Of a stretch of DNA of 64,000 nucleotides, positions 36,225 to 46,120 are shown in pieces. Each line of letters opens with the position of its first letter. Position 1 is the first letter of the stretch. Under the pieces are notes generated by a model. That model saw only the letters and a program-made list of their open reading frames with translations, was not told the origin of the DNA and ran no database searches. The translations under genes and the position numbers were made by a program. The stretch is from Actinomycetota bacterium (GTDB taxonomy: Bacteria; Actinomycetota; Actinomycetes; Actinomycetales; Dermatophilaceae), in NCBI GenBank assembly GCA_020161815.1, contig JAIUOP010000001.1, positions 1 through 64,000 of the forward strand, read 5' to 3'.

Positions 36225-36323
36225 GGTCCCGGAAGGTGGGAACGTGCGGTCGGGAACGGGCGGTCACGCTAGATTGCGGGCGACGGCGTGGATGCGCCGC
36301 CTCGCGTCCTCTGAGGAGTTGTC

Positions 36324-37199
36324 ATGTCCTTGCGTCGTCTCACCGTTCTCGGCGCCACTGCCGTCCTCTCCGTCGGTCTCACCGCGTGCGGATCACCCAC
36401 CGACACGGCGTCGAGCGCCTCGACCTCGTCCGGGGCGAGCGGGTCCGCGTCGTGCACCAAGGACTCCATGAAGACCCTCACGGCGGGCAAGCTCACCATC
36501 GGCACCGACAAGCCGGCCTACGGTCCGTGGTTCGCCGACGACGACCCCAGCAATGGCAAGGGCTACGAGTCCGCGGTGGCGTACGCGATCGCCGACAAGC
36601 TCGGCTACGCCAAGGGTGACGTCGTGTGGGTCGTCGCGCCGTTCAGCACGGTCATCGCGCCGGGGGCCAAGAACTTCGACTTCGACGTCAACCAGGTCTC
36701 GATCAGCGACGAGCGCAAGAACGCCGTCGACTTCTCCTCGGGCTACTACGACGTGCGCCAGACGGTCATCACCTACAAGGGCAGCCCGATCGACGGCAAG
36801 ACGGCGGTGGCCGACCTCAAGTCCGCCAAGCTCGGCGCCCAGGTCGGCACGACGTCCTACACCGCGGCCAAGGACCAGATCGCCCCGACCACCGAGGTCG
36901 CCGTCTACGACACCAACGACCTCGCGGTGCAGGCACTGAAGAACAAGCAGGTCGACGGCATCGTCGTCGACCTTCCGACGGCCTTCTTCATGACCGCAAC
37001 CCAGCTGGACGACGGCGTGATCGTCGGCCAGCTCCCGGCCAAGGGCGGCGCCCAGGAGCAGTTCGGCGCCGTGCTCGACAAGGGCTCGGCCCTCACGCCG
37101 TGCATCACCTCGGCCGTCGACGGCCTGCGCTCTGACGGCACCCTCGACAAGCTGGTCTCGCAGTGGCTGTCGACGCAGGGTGCCCCCGAGCTGAAGTGA
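36324..37199 (+). CDS. Amino-acid ABC transporter substrate-binding lipoprotein
   Basis: Secreted lipoprotein of 291 residues. The signal peptide ends in lipobox LTAC (about residue 25), then a Ser/Ala-rich tether. The type-3 solute-binding fold has KLTIGTDKPAYGPWF, GKGYESAVAYAIADKLGY, DFDVNQVSISDERKNAVDFSSGYY and the lobe-2 LGAQVGTTSYTAAKDQI. It is probably for polar amino acids or opines. GAGGAG sits seven bases before the ATG, and TAGATT at about 36271 is a likely -10. It is first gene of a three-gene importer operon. Confidence 0.94.
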   Translation: MSLRRLTVLGATAVLSVGLTACGSPTDTASSASTSSGASGSASCTKDSMKTLTAGKLTIGTDKPAYGPWFADDDPSNGKGYESAVAYAIADKLGYAKGDVVWVVAPFSTVIAPGAKNFDFDVNQVSISDERKNAVDFSSGYYDVRQTVITYKGSPIDGKTAVADLKSAKLGAQVGTTSYTAAKDQIAPTTEVAVYDTNDLAVQALKNKQVDGIVVDLPTAFFMTATQLDDGVIVGQLPAKGGAQEQFGAVLDKGSALTPCITSAVDGLRSDGTLDKLVSQWLSTQGAPELK

Positions 37200-37203
37200 C
37201 CCG

Positions 37204-38112
37204 ATGAGCCATCTCCTCTCCGGGGCCGGCCGGAGCGCCGGCCCAGGGGAAGGGGGTGCGGCGTCCGACGCGTGGCGACCCTCGCCGATCCAGCTCGAGC
37301 GCGATCTCTACCGCAGGGCCCGGTCCCGGCGCTCACTTGCCGTCGCTGCGCTCTCGACCCTCGTCGTGCTCGGCGTCCTCTTCGGAGCCGTGGTCACCTC
37401 CCCGGGGTGGTCGCGGGTGCGGGAGACCTTCTTCAGCTGGGAGAAGGCGGTGTCCGCCCTGCCCGCGGTCGCAGCAGGGCTGTGGCTCAACATCCGCGTC
37501 ATGCTCGTCTGCGGGGTGCTCATCGCCCTGCTCGGACTGACCCTGGCGGTGCTGCGCACGCTGCGCGGGCCGGTGGCCTTCCCGCTGCGCCTGCTGGCGA
37601 CCGCCTATGTCGACCTCTTCCGCGGTCTGCCCCTGCTGCTCGTGCTCTTCCTCCTCGGTTTCGGTGCGCCGGCGCTGCGCCTGTCGGGGCTGCCGAACTC
37701 GGCGCTCTTCTGGGGGTGCGCGGCCCTCGTGCTGTCGTACGCCGCCTATGTCGCCGAGGTCTTCCGGGCGGGCATCGAGTCGATCCACCCCTCGCAGCGC
37801 GCGGCGGCGCGCTCGCTGGGCCTGAGCTACCGCCAGACGCTGCGCCATGTCGTGCTCCCCCAAGCGGTGCGACGGGTCATGCCGCCGCTCATGAACGACT
37901 TGGTCTCGCTGCAGAAGGACTCCGGCCTCATCGCCGTCCTCGGGGTCATCGACGCCATCCGGGCCGCCCAGATCGAGACGGCCACGGACTTCAACTTCAC
38001 GCCCTATGTCGTCGCCGGTGCCCTCTTCGTCTGCTTGACGATCCCGATGGCGCGGTTGACCGACTGGGTGGCGCGACGCCAGGGCTTCCACGGCGCCGGT
38101 GGTGTTGTGTGA
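37204..38112 (+). CDS. Amino-acid ABC transporter permease
   Basis: Membrane subunit of 302 residues. A cytosolic N-terminus of about 45 residues is followed by five or so helices, including SLAVAALSTLVVLGVLFGAVV, NIRVMLVCGVLIALLGLTLAVL and DLFRGLPLLLVLFLLGFG. The cytosolic EAA coupling loop is RAAARSLGLSYRQTLRHVVLPQ. This is the HisM/GltK family that imports polar amino acids with one permease dimer. It starts four bases after the binding-protein gene and overlaps the ATPase gene, so the three are co-expressed. Confidence 0.94.
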   Translation: MSHLLSGAGRSAGPGEGGAASDAWRPSPIQLERDLYRRARSRRSLAVAALSTLVVLGVLFGAVVTSPGWSRVRETFFSWEKAVSALPAVAAGLWLNIRVMLVCGVLIALLGLTLAVLRTLRGPVAFPLRLLATAYVDLFRGLPLLLVLFLLGFGAPALRLSGLPNSALFWGCAALVLSYAAYVAEVFRAGIESIHPSQRAAARSLGLSYRQTLRHVVLPQAVRRVMPPLMNDLVSLQKDSGLIAVLGVIDAIRAAQIETATDFNFTPYVVAGALFVCLTIPMARLTDWVARRQGFHGAGGVV

Positions 38113-38852
38113 CCACCACGAGCCTTCTCGCCATCGAGCACGTCCGGAAGTCCTTCGGCGACAACGTCGTCCTGCGCGATGTGTCCCTCACGGTCGAGCC
38201 GGGGCAGTGCGTCGTGCTCATCGGGGCGTCGGGGTCGGGCAAGTCCACCCTGCTGCGCTGCGTCAACCTGCTCGAAACAGTCGACGACGGCCGCATCCTC
38301 CTCGCCGGCAAGGACATCACCGACCCGCGCGTGAGCGCCGACGCCGTCCGGGCGCGGATCGGCGTGGTCTTCCAGTCCTACAACCTCTTCCCCCATCTCT
38401 CGGTCATCGACAACATCACCCTTGCTCCGGTCCGGGTCCACATGGTCGACCGCGCCGACGCCCGACAGCGCGCCATGGCCATGCTCGAGCGCGTGGGCTT
38501 GGCTGAGAAGGCCCATGCCCGTCCTGACGACCTCTCGGGCGGGCAGCAGCAGCGGGTGGCCATCGCGCGTGCTCTCGTCAACGACCCGCAGCTGATGCTC
38601 CTCGACGAGGTCACCTCCGCCCTGGATCCAGAACTGGTCGGCGAAGTCCTGGACCTGCTGCGCGAACTCAAGGCCGAGGGCATGACGATGATCCTCAACA
38701 CCCACGAGATGGGCTTCGCTCGCCAGGTCGCGGACGAGGTGTGCTTCCTCCACGGCGGCTACATCCACGAGAAGGGCCCGCCGGCGCAGGTGCTCGGCGA
38801 CCCGCAGGAGGAACGGACGCGCCAGTTCCTGTCGCGGATCCACTCGCTCTAA
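38109..38852 (+). CDS. Amino-acid ABC transporter ATPase
   Basis: GlnQ/HisP-type ATPase of 247 residues: Walker A GASGSGKST, Q-loop VFQSYNLFPHLSV, signature LSGGQQQRVAIARAL, Walker B LMLLDEVTSALDPE and H-loop NTHEMGFARQVADEV. The SYNLFPHLSV segment and NLLETVDDGRILLAG are typical of polar amino-acid importers. The GTG start overlaps the permease stop. The next gene is convergent, 35 bases away. Confidence 0.95.
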   Translation: MTTTSLLAIEHVRKSFGDNVVLRDVSLTVEPGQCVVLIGASGSGKSTLLRCVNLLETVDDGRILLAGKDITDPRVSADAVRARIGVVFQSYNLFPHLSVIDNITLAPVRVHMVDRADARQRAMAMLERVGLAEKAHARPDDLSGGQQQRVAIARALVNDPQLMLLDEVTSALDPELVGEVLDLLRELKAEGMTMILNTHEMGFARQVADEVCFLHGGYIHEKGPPAQVLGDPQEERTRQFLSRIHSL

Positions 38853-38886
38853 GCGGCGCCGCCGGGTGGGAGCGCCCCGGCGAGGA

Positions 38887-39594
38887 TCAGTCGGTCAGCT
38901 CGTCCTTCACGACCTCGACGATCTCCTCGCGCAGCTCGCCGAGCTCCTTGGCCTCCTTGCGGTGCTTCCACCACTCGTAGACCATCGGCAGCACCGAGAG
39001 CAGGACGATGACGATGACCGCCTTGTCGATCTGCTCGCCGAGCACCGGGAAGGCCGCCCCGAGGAAGTAGCCGGCCAGCACGAGCAGGCCCACCCAGAGG
39101 ACGGCGCCGATGGCCGACCAGGTGAAGAAGCGCTTGCGTTCCATCCGCCCGATGCCGGCCACGACGGTCACGAAGGTGCGCACGATGGGCACGAAGCGCC
39201 CGATGACGAGGGCCTTGTTGCCGTGCTTGTCGAAGAAGGCCTCGGTCTGGTCGAAGTACTTCCGCTTGATGATCCGGCCGTCGCGCTCGCGCAGCTTGGG
39301 TCCGATGGCCCGCCCGATCTCGTAGCCGGCGACATTGCCGCCGAAGGCCGCGATGAGCAGCCCGGCGAGGGCCACGGGGAGGCTCACGTGGAGGTTGCCG
39401 CCGGCGATGAAGAGACCGACCGCGAAGAGCAGGGAGTCGCCCGGGAGGATCGGGAAGAGCAGGCCGCACTCGATGAAGACGATGACCAGCGCGATGACGA
39501 AGAACTCGGTGCCGAAGCGTTCGAGCAGCCAGGCAGGGTCCATCCAGCTCGGGCCGAGGGCGGCGGGAAGCATCGTCACGACGTCAGCGATCAC
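38887..39594 (-). CDS. DedA-family membrane protein
   Basis: Integral membrane protein of 235 residues, now linked to lipid (polyprenyl-phosphate or phosphatidylethanolamine) flipping in other bacteria. The DedA signatures are present: ECGLLFPILPGDSLLFAVG, the re-entrant GGNVAGYEIGRAIG, FFDKHGNKALVIGRFVPIVRTFVTVVAG and the glycine-rich HFFTWSAIGAVLWV-like helix. The GTG start lies six bases after TACCCT on the minus strand (39606-39601), so it is probably leaderless. It is divergent from the TrmH-type gene and convergent with the ABC importer. Confidence 0.93.
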   Translation of the reverse strand: MIADVVTMLPAALGPSWMDPAWLLERFGTEFFVIALVIVFIECGLLFPILPGDSLLFAVGLFIAGGNLHVSLPVALAGLLIAAFGGNVAGYEIGRAIGPKLRERDGRIIKRKYFDQTEAFFDKHGNKALVIGRFVPIVRTFVTVVAGIGRMERKRFFTWSAIGAVLWVGLLVLAGYFLGAAFPVLGEQIDKAVIVIVLLSVLPMVYEWWKHRKEAKELGELREEIVEVVKDELTD

Positions 39595-39600
39595 CGTCCT

Positions 39601-39644
39601 AGGGTAGGTGCCAACCCTGGCTCGACCTGAATGCCGCCTAGGCT
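39601..39644. promoter_or_regulatory. Divergent leaderless -10 boxes
   Basis: Two -10-like hexamers drive opposite genes: TACCCT on the minus strand (39606-39601), six bases from the DedA GTG, and TAGGCT on the plus strand (39639-39644), six bases from the methylase GTG. The 56-base gap leaves no room for Shine-Dalgarno leaders on either side. Confidence 0.55.
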
Positions 39645-39650
39645 GCCGCT

Positions 39651-40268
39651 GTGGTGGAGGAGCGCGAGGTGGGCGTCGGCCCCTGGGCGGGATCGTGGCC
39701 GGTCGACCCCCGACTCGACCCCGAGCTGCTCGCCGAGGGGGACCGGCGCAACGTCCAGGACCGGTACCGCTACTGGCGGCACGAGGCCATCGTCGCCGAC
39801 CTCGACAGCCGTCGCGCCCCCCTCCACATCGCGATCGAGAACTGGGAGCACGACTTCAACATCGGCTCGATCGTGCGCACCGCCAACGCCTTCAACGTCG
39901 CGGCCTTCCACATCGTCGGACGCCGACGGTGGAACCGGCGGGGCGCGATGGTCACCGACCGCTACCAGCACGAGGTCCACCACCCCACGGCCGGTGACCT
40001 GGCGGCCTGGGCCGCCGCACCCGGGGGAGGGAATGGCATACCGATCATCGGGATCGACAACGTCCCCGGGTCGGTCCCGCTGGAGTCGTATGCCGTGCCC
40101 CGGGCCTGCGTCCTCGCGTTCGGCCAGGAGGGGCCGGGGCTGTCGGAGGCGTTGCGGGCGGAGTGCACCGCGATCCTGCACATCACGCAGCACGGCTCGA
40201 CGCGCTCCCTCAACGCCGGTGCTGCCGCCGCGATCGCGATGTACGAGTGGGCCCGGCAACACGCCTGA
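39651..40268 (+). CDS. TrmH/SpoU-family RNA 2'-O-methyltransferase
   Basis: SPOUT-fold methylase of 205 residues. The three family motifs are visible: NFNIGSIVRTANAF (motif 1, N and R), RACVLAFGQEGPGLSE (motif 2) and HITQHGSTRSLNAGAAAAIAMYEW (motif 3, the knot). Likely target is tRNA G18 or a 23S rRNA ribose; the exact site cannot be read from sequence. The N-terminal 60 residues are actinobacterial-style (DPELLAEGDRRNVQDRYRYW). The GTG lies directly downstream of TAGGCT, suggesting a leaderless transcript. Confidence 0.92.
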   Translation: MVEEREVGVGPWAGSWPVDPRLDPELLAEGDRRNVQDRYRYWRHEAIVADLDSRRAPLHIAIENWEHDFNIGSIVRTANAFNVAAFHIVGRRRWNRRGAMVTDRYQHEVHHPTAGDLAAWAAAPGGGNGIPIIGIDNVPGSVPLESYAVPRACVLAFGQEGPGLSEALRAECTAILHITQHGSTRSLNAGAAAAIAMYEWARQHA

Positions 40269-40525
40269 GGGGTTGCGCTGGGGGTCGCTGAGACCTCGGG
40301 CGGGTCAGCCAGGTGTGCCGCGCGTGAAGGTTTCGGTATCGAACGACCCGAGGCGAGAACCAATCCCGCGAGATCGGGCAGCCGACCACGAGCTCGGGCA
40401 GCCGGCCGTGAGACCGACTGGGCTTCTGGGAGGTCCGGCGGCCTCGCCAACGGATCAGTAGATGGCGAAACCTTCTCCGACGACACCCTTGTCGGTGCCG
40501 TCGCCGTGATGGCGTTGTCCTGTCG
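40269..40525. other. Non-coding gap with short tandem repeat
   Basis: No supported gene in these 257 bases between two convergent genes. A decamer CGGGCAGCCG is repeated at 40375 and 40395 within two similar 20-base units. A short stem CCGAC/GTCGG with about 9 bases of loop lies near 40478-40496 and might serve as a terminator. Otherwise nothing is seen. Confidence 0.5.
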
Positions 40526-41884
40526 TCACTTGAAGGTGTCGATCATCCCGGTGAGCACCAGCCCCGCGATGGGCACCAAGGGCCACCACCAGTTGACGCC
40601 GCCACCGTCGACGATGCCGAACATCGCCATCACTCCGAGGCCGGCGCACATCGTGGCGCAGGCGAGGACCGCCAGCCAGGCCGGCGGTGCCGGACGCTCA
40701 TCGCGCACCGGGGTCTCGAACCGCCCGAAGACCGCGATGAGCGCCACGGTCACGGCGGCCAGCACGGCCCACCAGAGCGGGCGCGTCCACCACCACGACG
40801 CGCTCAGCGGCTCGCGATGCAGGCCCAGGCCGCCCAGCAGCAACGAGACACCGATGACGAGCACCATGGCCGTCAGGTGCCACAGGTAGAGCGTCATGAT
40901 CCGCGCGTTGACCGTGATCGTGAAGCGCCAGGGGCGGGGGCGCCTGAGCCACCGCGCCAGCGCCGGCTCGAGAGCCAGCAGCAGCCCGCCCTGAAGGAGG
41001 CCGAGGAAGCCGAGGGTCACGCGCGTCGGGAACGAGTTGTTGAGCGTGGCATTGTCCAGGCCCACCATCGACACCGGGTACGGCCCGAGCCAGACGAGCA
41101 GGACCGTCCCCAGGGCGCCAATCCCGGCCAACAGCAACCTCTTCCGTATGCCGTGCAGTCGCCCGTCGAGCCAGGCGAACCCGATCATGTGGACGGCGCC
41201 GAAGACGATGACGTAGTTCGGGAAGCCCGCGAGGTCGCTGCCGGAAGCGATGCTGACCCAGTCGACCAGACCGCCCAGCGCCAGCAGCCCGACGACCGCC
41301 CACCATCCCGCGCGCTCCCACAAGGCCAGGGCCGCCGGTGCGAGCGCAACGACCATGACGTACGCCGCGAGGAACCAGGTCGGCACGAGCGCCACCTGGG
41401 ACGCGGTGCGGAGCGTCCCACCGGGCACGCCCGCGGCATACGCGATCGAGGCGATCACCAGCCAGGTGAGGAGCAATGGCACGACCGGGGTGCCGAGGCG
41501 ACGCAGGCGCGAACGCAACCACCCGGCATACGGCTCGCCCCGCGCGCGAGCAGAGCGCCAGGACAACGCATTGGCGTAGCCGCCGACGAGGAAGAACACC
41601 GGCATGACCTGGATGACCCAGGTGAGCGGGTGCGTCCACGACGCGAGGTTGAGGATCTGGTCGCCCTCGAAGGTCCCGTCGCGCACGACCACTGCCGCAG
41701 CCGTCCAGTGGCCGAAGGCGACGACGAGGATTGCGAACGCACGGAGGAAGTCGACGACCCGGTTGCGCGAGTCGGGTGTCGCTGCCGCCAGCGCGTCCAC
41801 GTCGCGAAGGTCCATGCCGTGATCATGGCGTCTCACGTCGCGAGAGGGGAGACCCTGATCCGTCCACCTGTCGACCGCTTGCAT
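40526..41884 (-). CDS. Acyltransferase-3 family membrane protein
   Basis: Multi-pass membrane acyltransferase of 452 residues with about ten or eleven helices. The conserved N-terminal RNRVVDFLRAFAILVVAFGHW holds the family catalytic histidine, and PVFFLVGGYANALSW and TLYLWHLTAMVLVIGV are also typical. Such enzymes O-acylate cell-wall glycans, exopolysaccharide or lipids. The ATG at 41884 is chosen because GGGGGGAGC lies at the right distance, giving a 23-residue hydrophilic leader before the next in-frame ATG (41815); that shorter start lacks a ribosome site. It is divergent from fba. It contains three GTATGCCG-type octamers. Confidence 0.9.
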   Translation of the reverse strand: MQAVDRWTDQGLPSRDVRRHDHGMDLRDVDALAAATPDSRNRVVDFLRAFAILVVAFGHWTAAAVVVRDGTFEGDQILNLASWTHPLTWVIQVMPVFFLVGGYANALSWRSARARGEPYAGWLRSRLRRLGTPVVPLLLTWLVIASIAYAAGVPGGTLRTASQVALVPTWFLAAYVMVVALAPAALALWERAGWWAVVGLLALGGLVDWVSIASGSDLAGFPNYVIVFGAVHMIGFAWLDGRLHGIRKRLLLAGIGALGTVLLVWLGPYPVSMVGLDNATLNNSFPTRVTLGFLGLLQGGLLLALEPALARWLRRPRPWRFTITVNARIMTLYLWHLTAMVLVIGVSLLLGGLGLHREPLSASWWWTRPLWWAVLAAVTVALIAVFGRFETPVRDERPAPPAWLAVLACATMCAGLGVMAMFGIVDGGGVNWWWPLVPIAGLVLTGMIDTFK

Positions 41885-41946
41885 GTAGCTCCCCCCGGGG
41901 TGGGAGGATTGTGACCGGAAAGTGATCCCAATCACGAGGAGACGCA

Positions 41947-42978
<1,032 letters not shown>

Positions 42979-43008
42979 CCCCCTGAGCTGTCGGCATCCC
43001 GCCGCCGG

Positions 43009-43079
43009 AGACAGTCGAAAGTAGACGAGGAGCCGCTTCCCGCGCTGGGAGGCGGCTCCTCGTCTACTTTCGACTGTCT
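43009..43079. repeat. 28-bp perfect inverted repeat, copy 2 of the intergenic element
   Basis: The left arm 43009-43036 and right arm 43052-43079 are exact reverse complements (outer sequence AGACAGTCGAAAGTAGACG, inner GAGGAGCCGC). The 15-base loop can itself fold a little further (TCCC/GGGA). The outer 21 bases recur at 28632-28696. It sits between fba and DUF3151 and ends two bases before the DUF3151 ribosome-site region, so it may terminate fba mRNA or regulate DUF3151 translation. Confidence 0.92.
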
Positions 43080-43094
43080 GGGAGAGTGGGGGAC

Positions 43095-43508
43095 ATGACG
43101 ACGAACCACGACCTTCTCGGTATGCCGCCCACGCACCTTCCCGAGGACCCTGCAGCCGCGCTCATCGCCGCCGGCGAGGAGCGTCCCGGTCGCGTCGCCG
43201 CGGCACACCCCGCCTCGAGCCTGGCCTGGGCTGTCCTCGCCGAAGCCGCCCTCGAGGCCGAGCACCCGGTGCAGGCCTATGCGTATGCCCGCACGGGCTA
43301 CCACCGCGGGCTCGACGCGCTCCGGCGCGCCGGCTGGCGTGGTCAGGGCCCGATCCCCTGGGAGCACGAGCCGAACCAGGGCTTCCTCCGGGCGCTCGCG
43401 GCCCTGGCCAAGGCGGCTGCGGCCATCGACGAGGAGGAGGAGCGGGTGCGCTGCACCGAGTTCCTGCGCGCATCCTCCGCCGAGGGAGCCCGGGCCCTCG
43501 GGCTGTAG
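43095..43508 (+). CDS. DUF3151 family protein
   Basis: Small soluble protein of 137 residues, function unknown. The core HPASSLAWAVLAEAALEAEHPVQAYAYARTGYHRGLDALRRAGWRGQGPIPW is characteristic of the actinobacterial DUF3151 family, commonly encoded directly after fba. It is mostly helical, without signal peptide or Cys motif. Start ATG at 43095, with GGGGGA just upstream; an in-frame GTG nine bases earlier is possible. A tandem repeat and a GC-rich terminator follow. Confidence 0.88.
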   Translation: MTTNHDLLGMPPTHLPEDPAAALIAAGEERPGRVAAAHPASSLAWAVLAEAALEAEHPVQAYAYARTGYHRGLDALRRAGWRGQGPIPWEHEPNQGFLRALAALAKAAAAIDEEEERVRCTEFLRASSAEGARALGL

Positions 43509-43522
43509 TCGGGCTCGGCAGC

Positions 43523-43598
43523 CTCGACCTGCCCGGGCCAGACGAAGCCTTGACCTGCCCGGGCCAGACGAAGCCTCGACCTGCCCGGCATGACGAAG
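43523..43598. repeat. Three tandem 26-bp repeats
   Basis: Units start at 43523, 43549 and 43575 with a period of exactly 26. Each begins CTCGACCTGCCCGG or CTTGACCTGCCCGG and ends GACGAAG. The first two differ by one base; the third is shortened by two bases near its end. The region is non-coding, in the 272-base gap between DUF3151 and the regulator gene. Confidence 0.85.
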
Positions 43599-43627
43599 GG
43601 GCCCGACCGTTGCGGTCGAGCCCCTTC
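43595..43627 (+). terminator. GC-rich hairpin terminator after DUF3151
   Basis: GAAGGGGC...GACCG pairs with CGGTC...GCCCCTTC around a TTG loop, a stem of about 13 pairs with one internal mismatch bulge. There is no U-run, as is common for actinobacterial terminators. Its left arm overlaps the end of the last 26-bp repeat. Confidence 0.6.
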
Positions 43628-43712
43628 GGCCCCCTGCCAGGAGCCTGCGCCTGCGAAGCGCACTGTCTGCAGCGTCCCCTGCAACGCAGCAGCACGCGAT
43701 CATGATGCACGC

Positions 43713-43740
43713 TGGACACGCTGCGTGGCGGCACTAAACT
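43713..43740 (+). promoter_or_regulatory. Promoter of the regulator gene
   Basis: TGGACA (43713-43718) and TAAACT (43735-43740) with a 16-base spacer form a good vegetative-type promoter. Transcription would start within the inverted repeat that follows. Confidence 0.6.
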
Positions 43741-43742
43741 GC

Positions 43743-43764
43743 CTTTGGCAGCAAGATGCCAAAG
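43743..43764. promoter_or_regulatory. Operator-like inverted repeat
   Basis: CTTTGGCA-N6-TGCCAAAG is a perfect 8-bp inverted repeat, three bases after the -10 hexamer and 17 bases before the ATG of a helix-turn-helix regulator. The position suggests autorepression by the protein encoded next. Confidence 0.7.
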
Positions 43765-43780
43765 TGACGGGAGGTCGAGC

Positions 43781-46013
<2,233 letters not shown>

Positions 46014-46120
46014 TTCGAGGCAATACCGCCCGTCTTCGAGGTATTACCGCCCGTCGCGAACGCTACTTCCCCGCGGTTCGAGGTATTACCGCGCGGGAAT
46101 CCGCGCGGTAATACCTCGAA
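46014..46120. repeat. 21-bp-period repeats ending in a 20-bp stem hairpin
   Basis: Copies beginning TTCGAGG start at 46014, 46035 and 46077, i.e. on a 21-base grid (46056 is diverged). The last copy, 46077-46096, pairs perfectly with 46101-46120 across the loop GAAT. The structure fills the whole gap between the convergent purA and helicase genes and directly abuts the helicase stop, so it can act as a bidirectional terminator. Confidence 0.88.

Noticed and set aside
43523-43598. CRISPR array
   Set aside because: Units abut without spacers, differ in only a few bases, and no cas genes are near.
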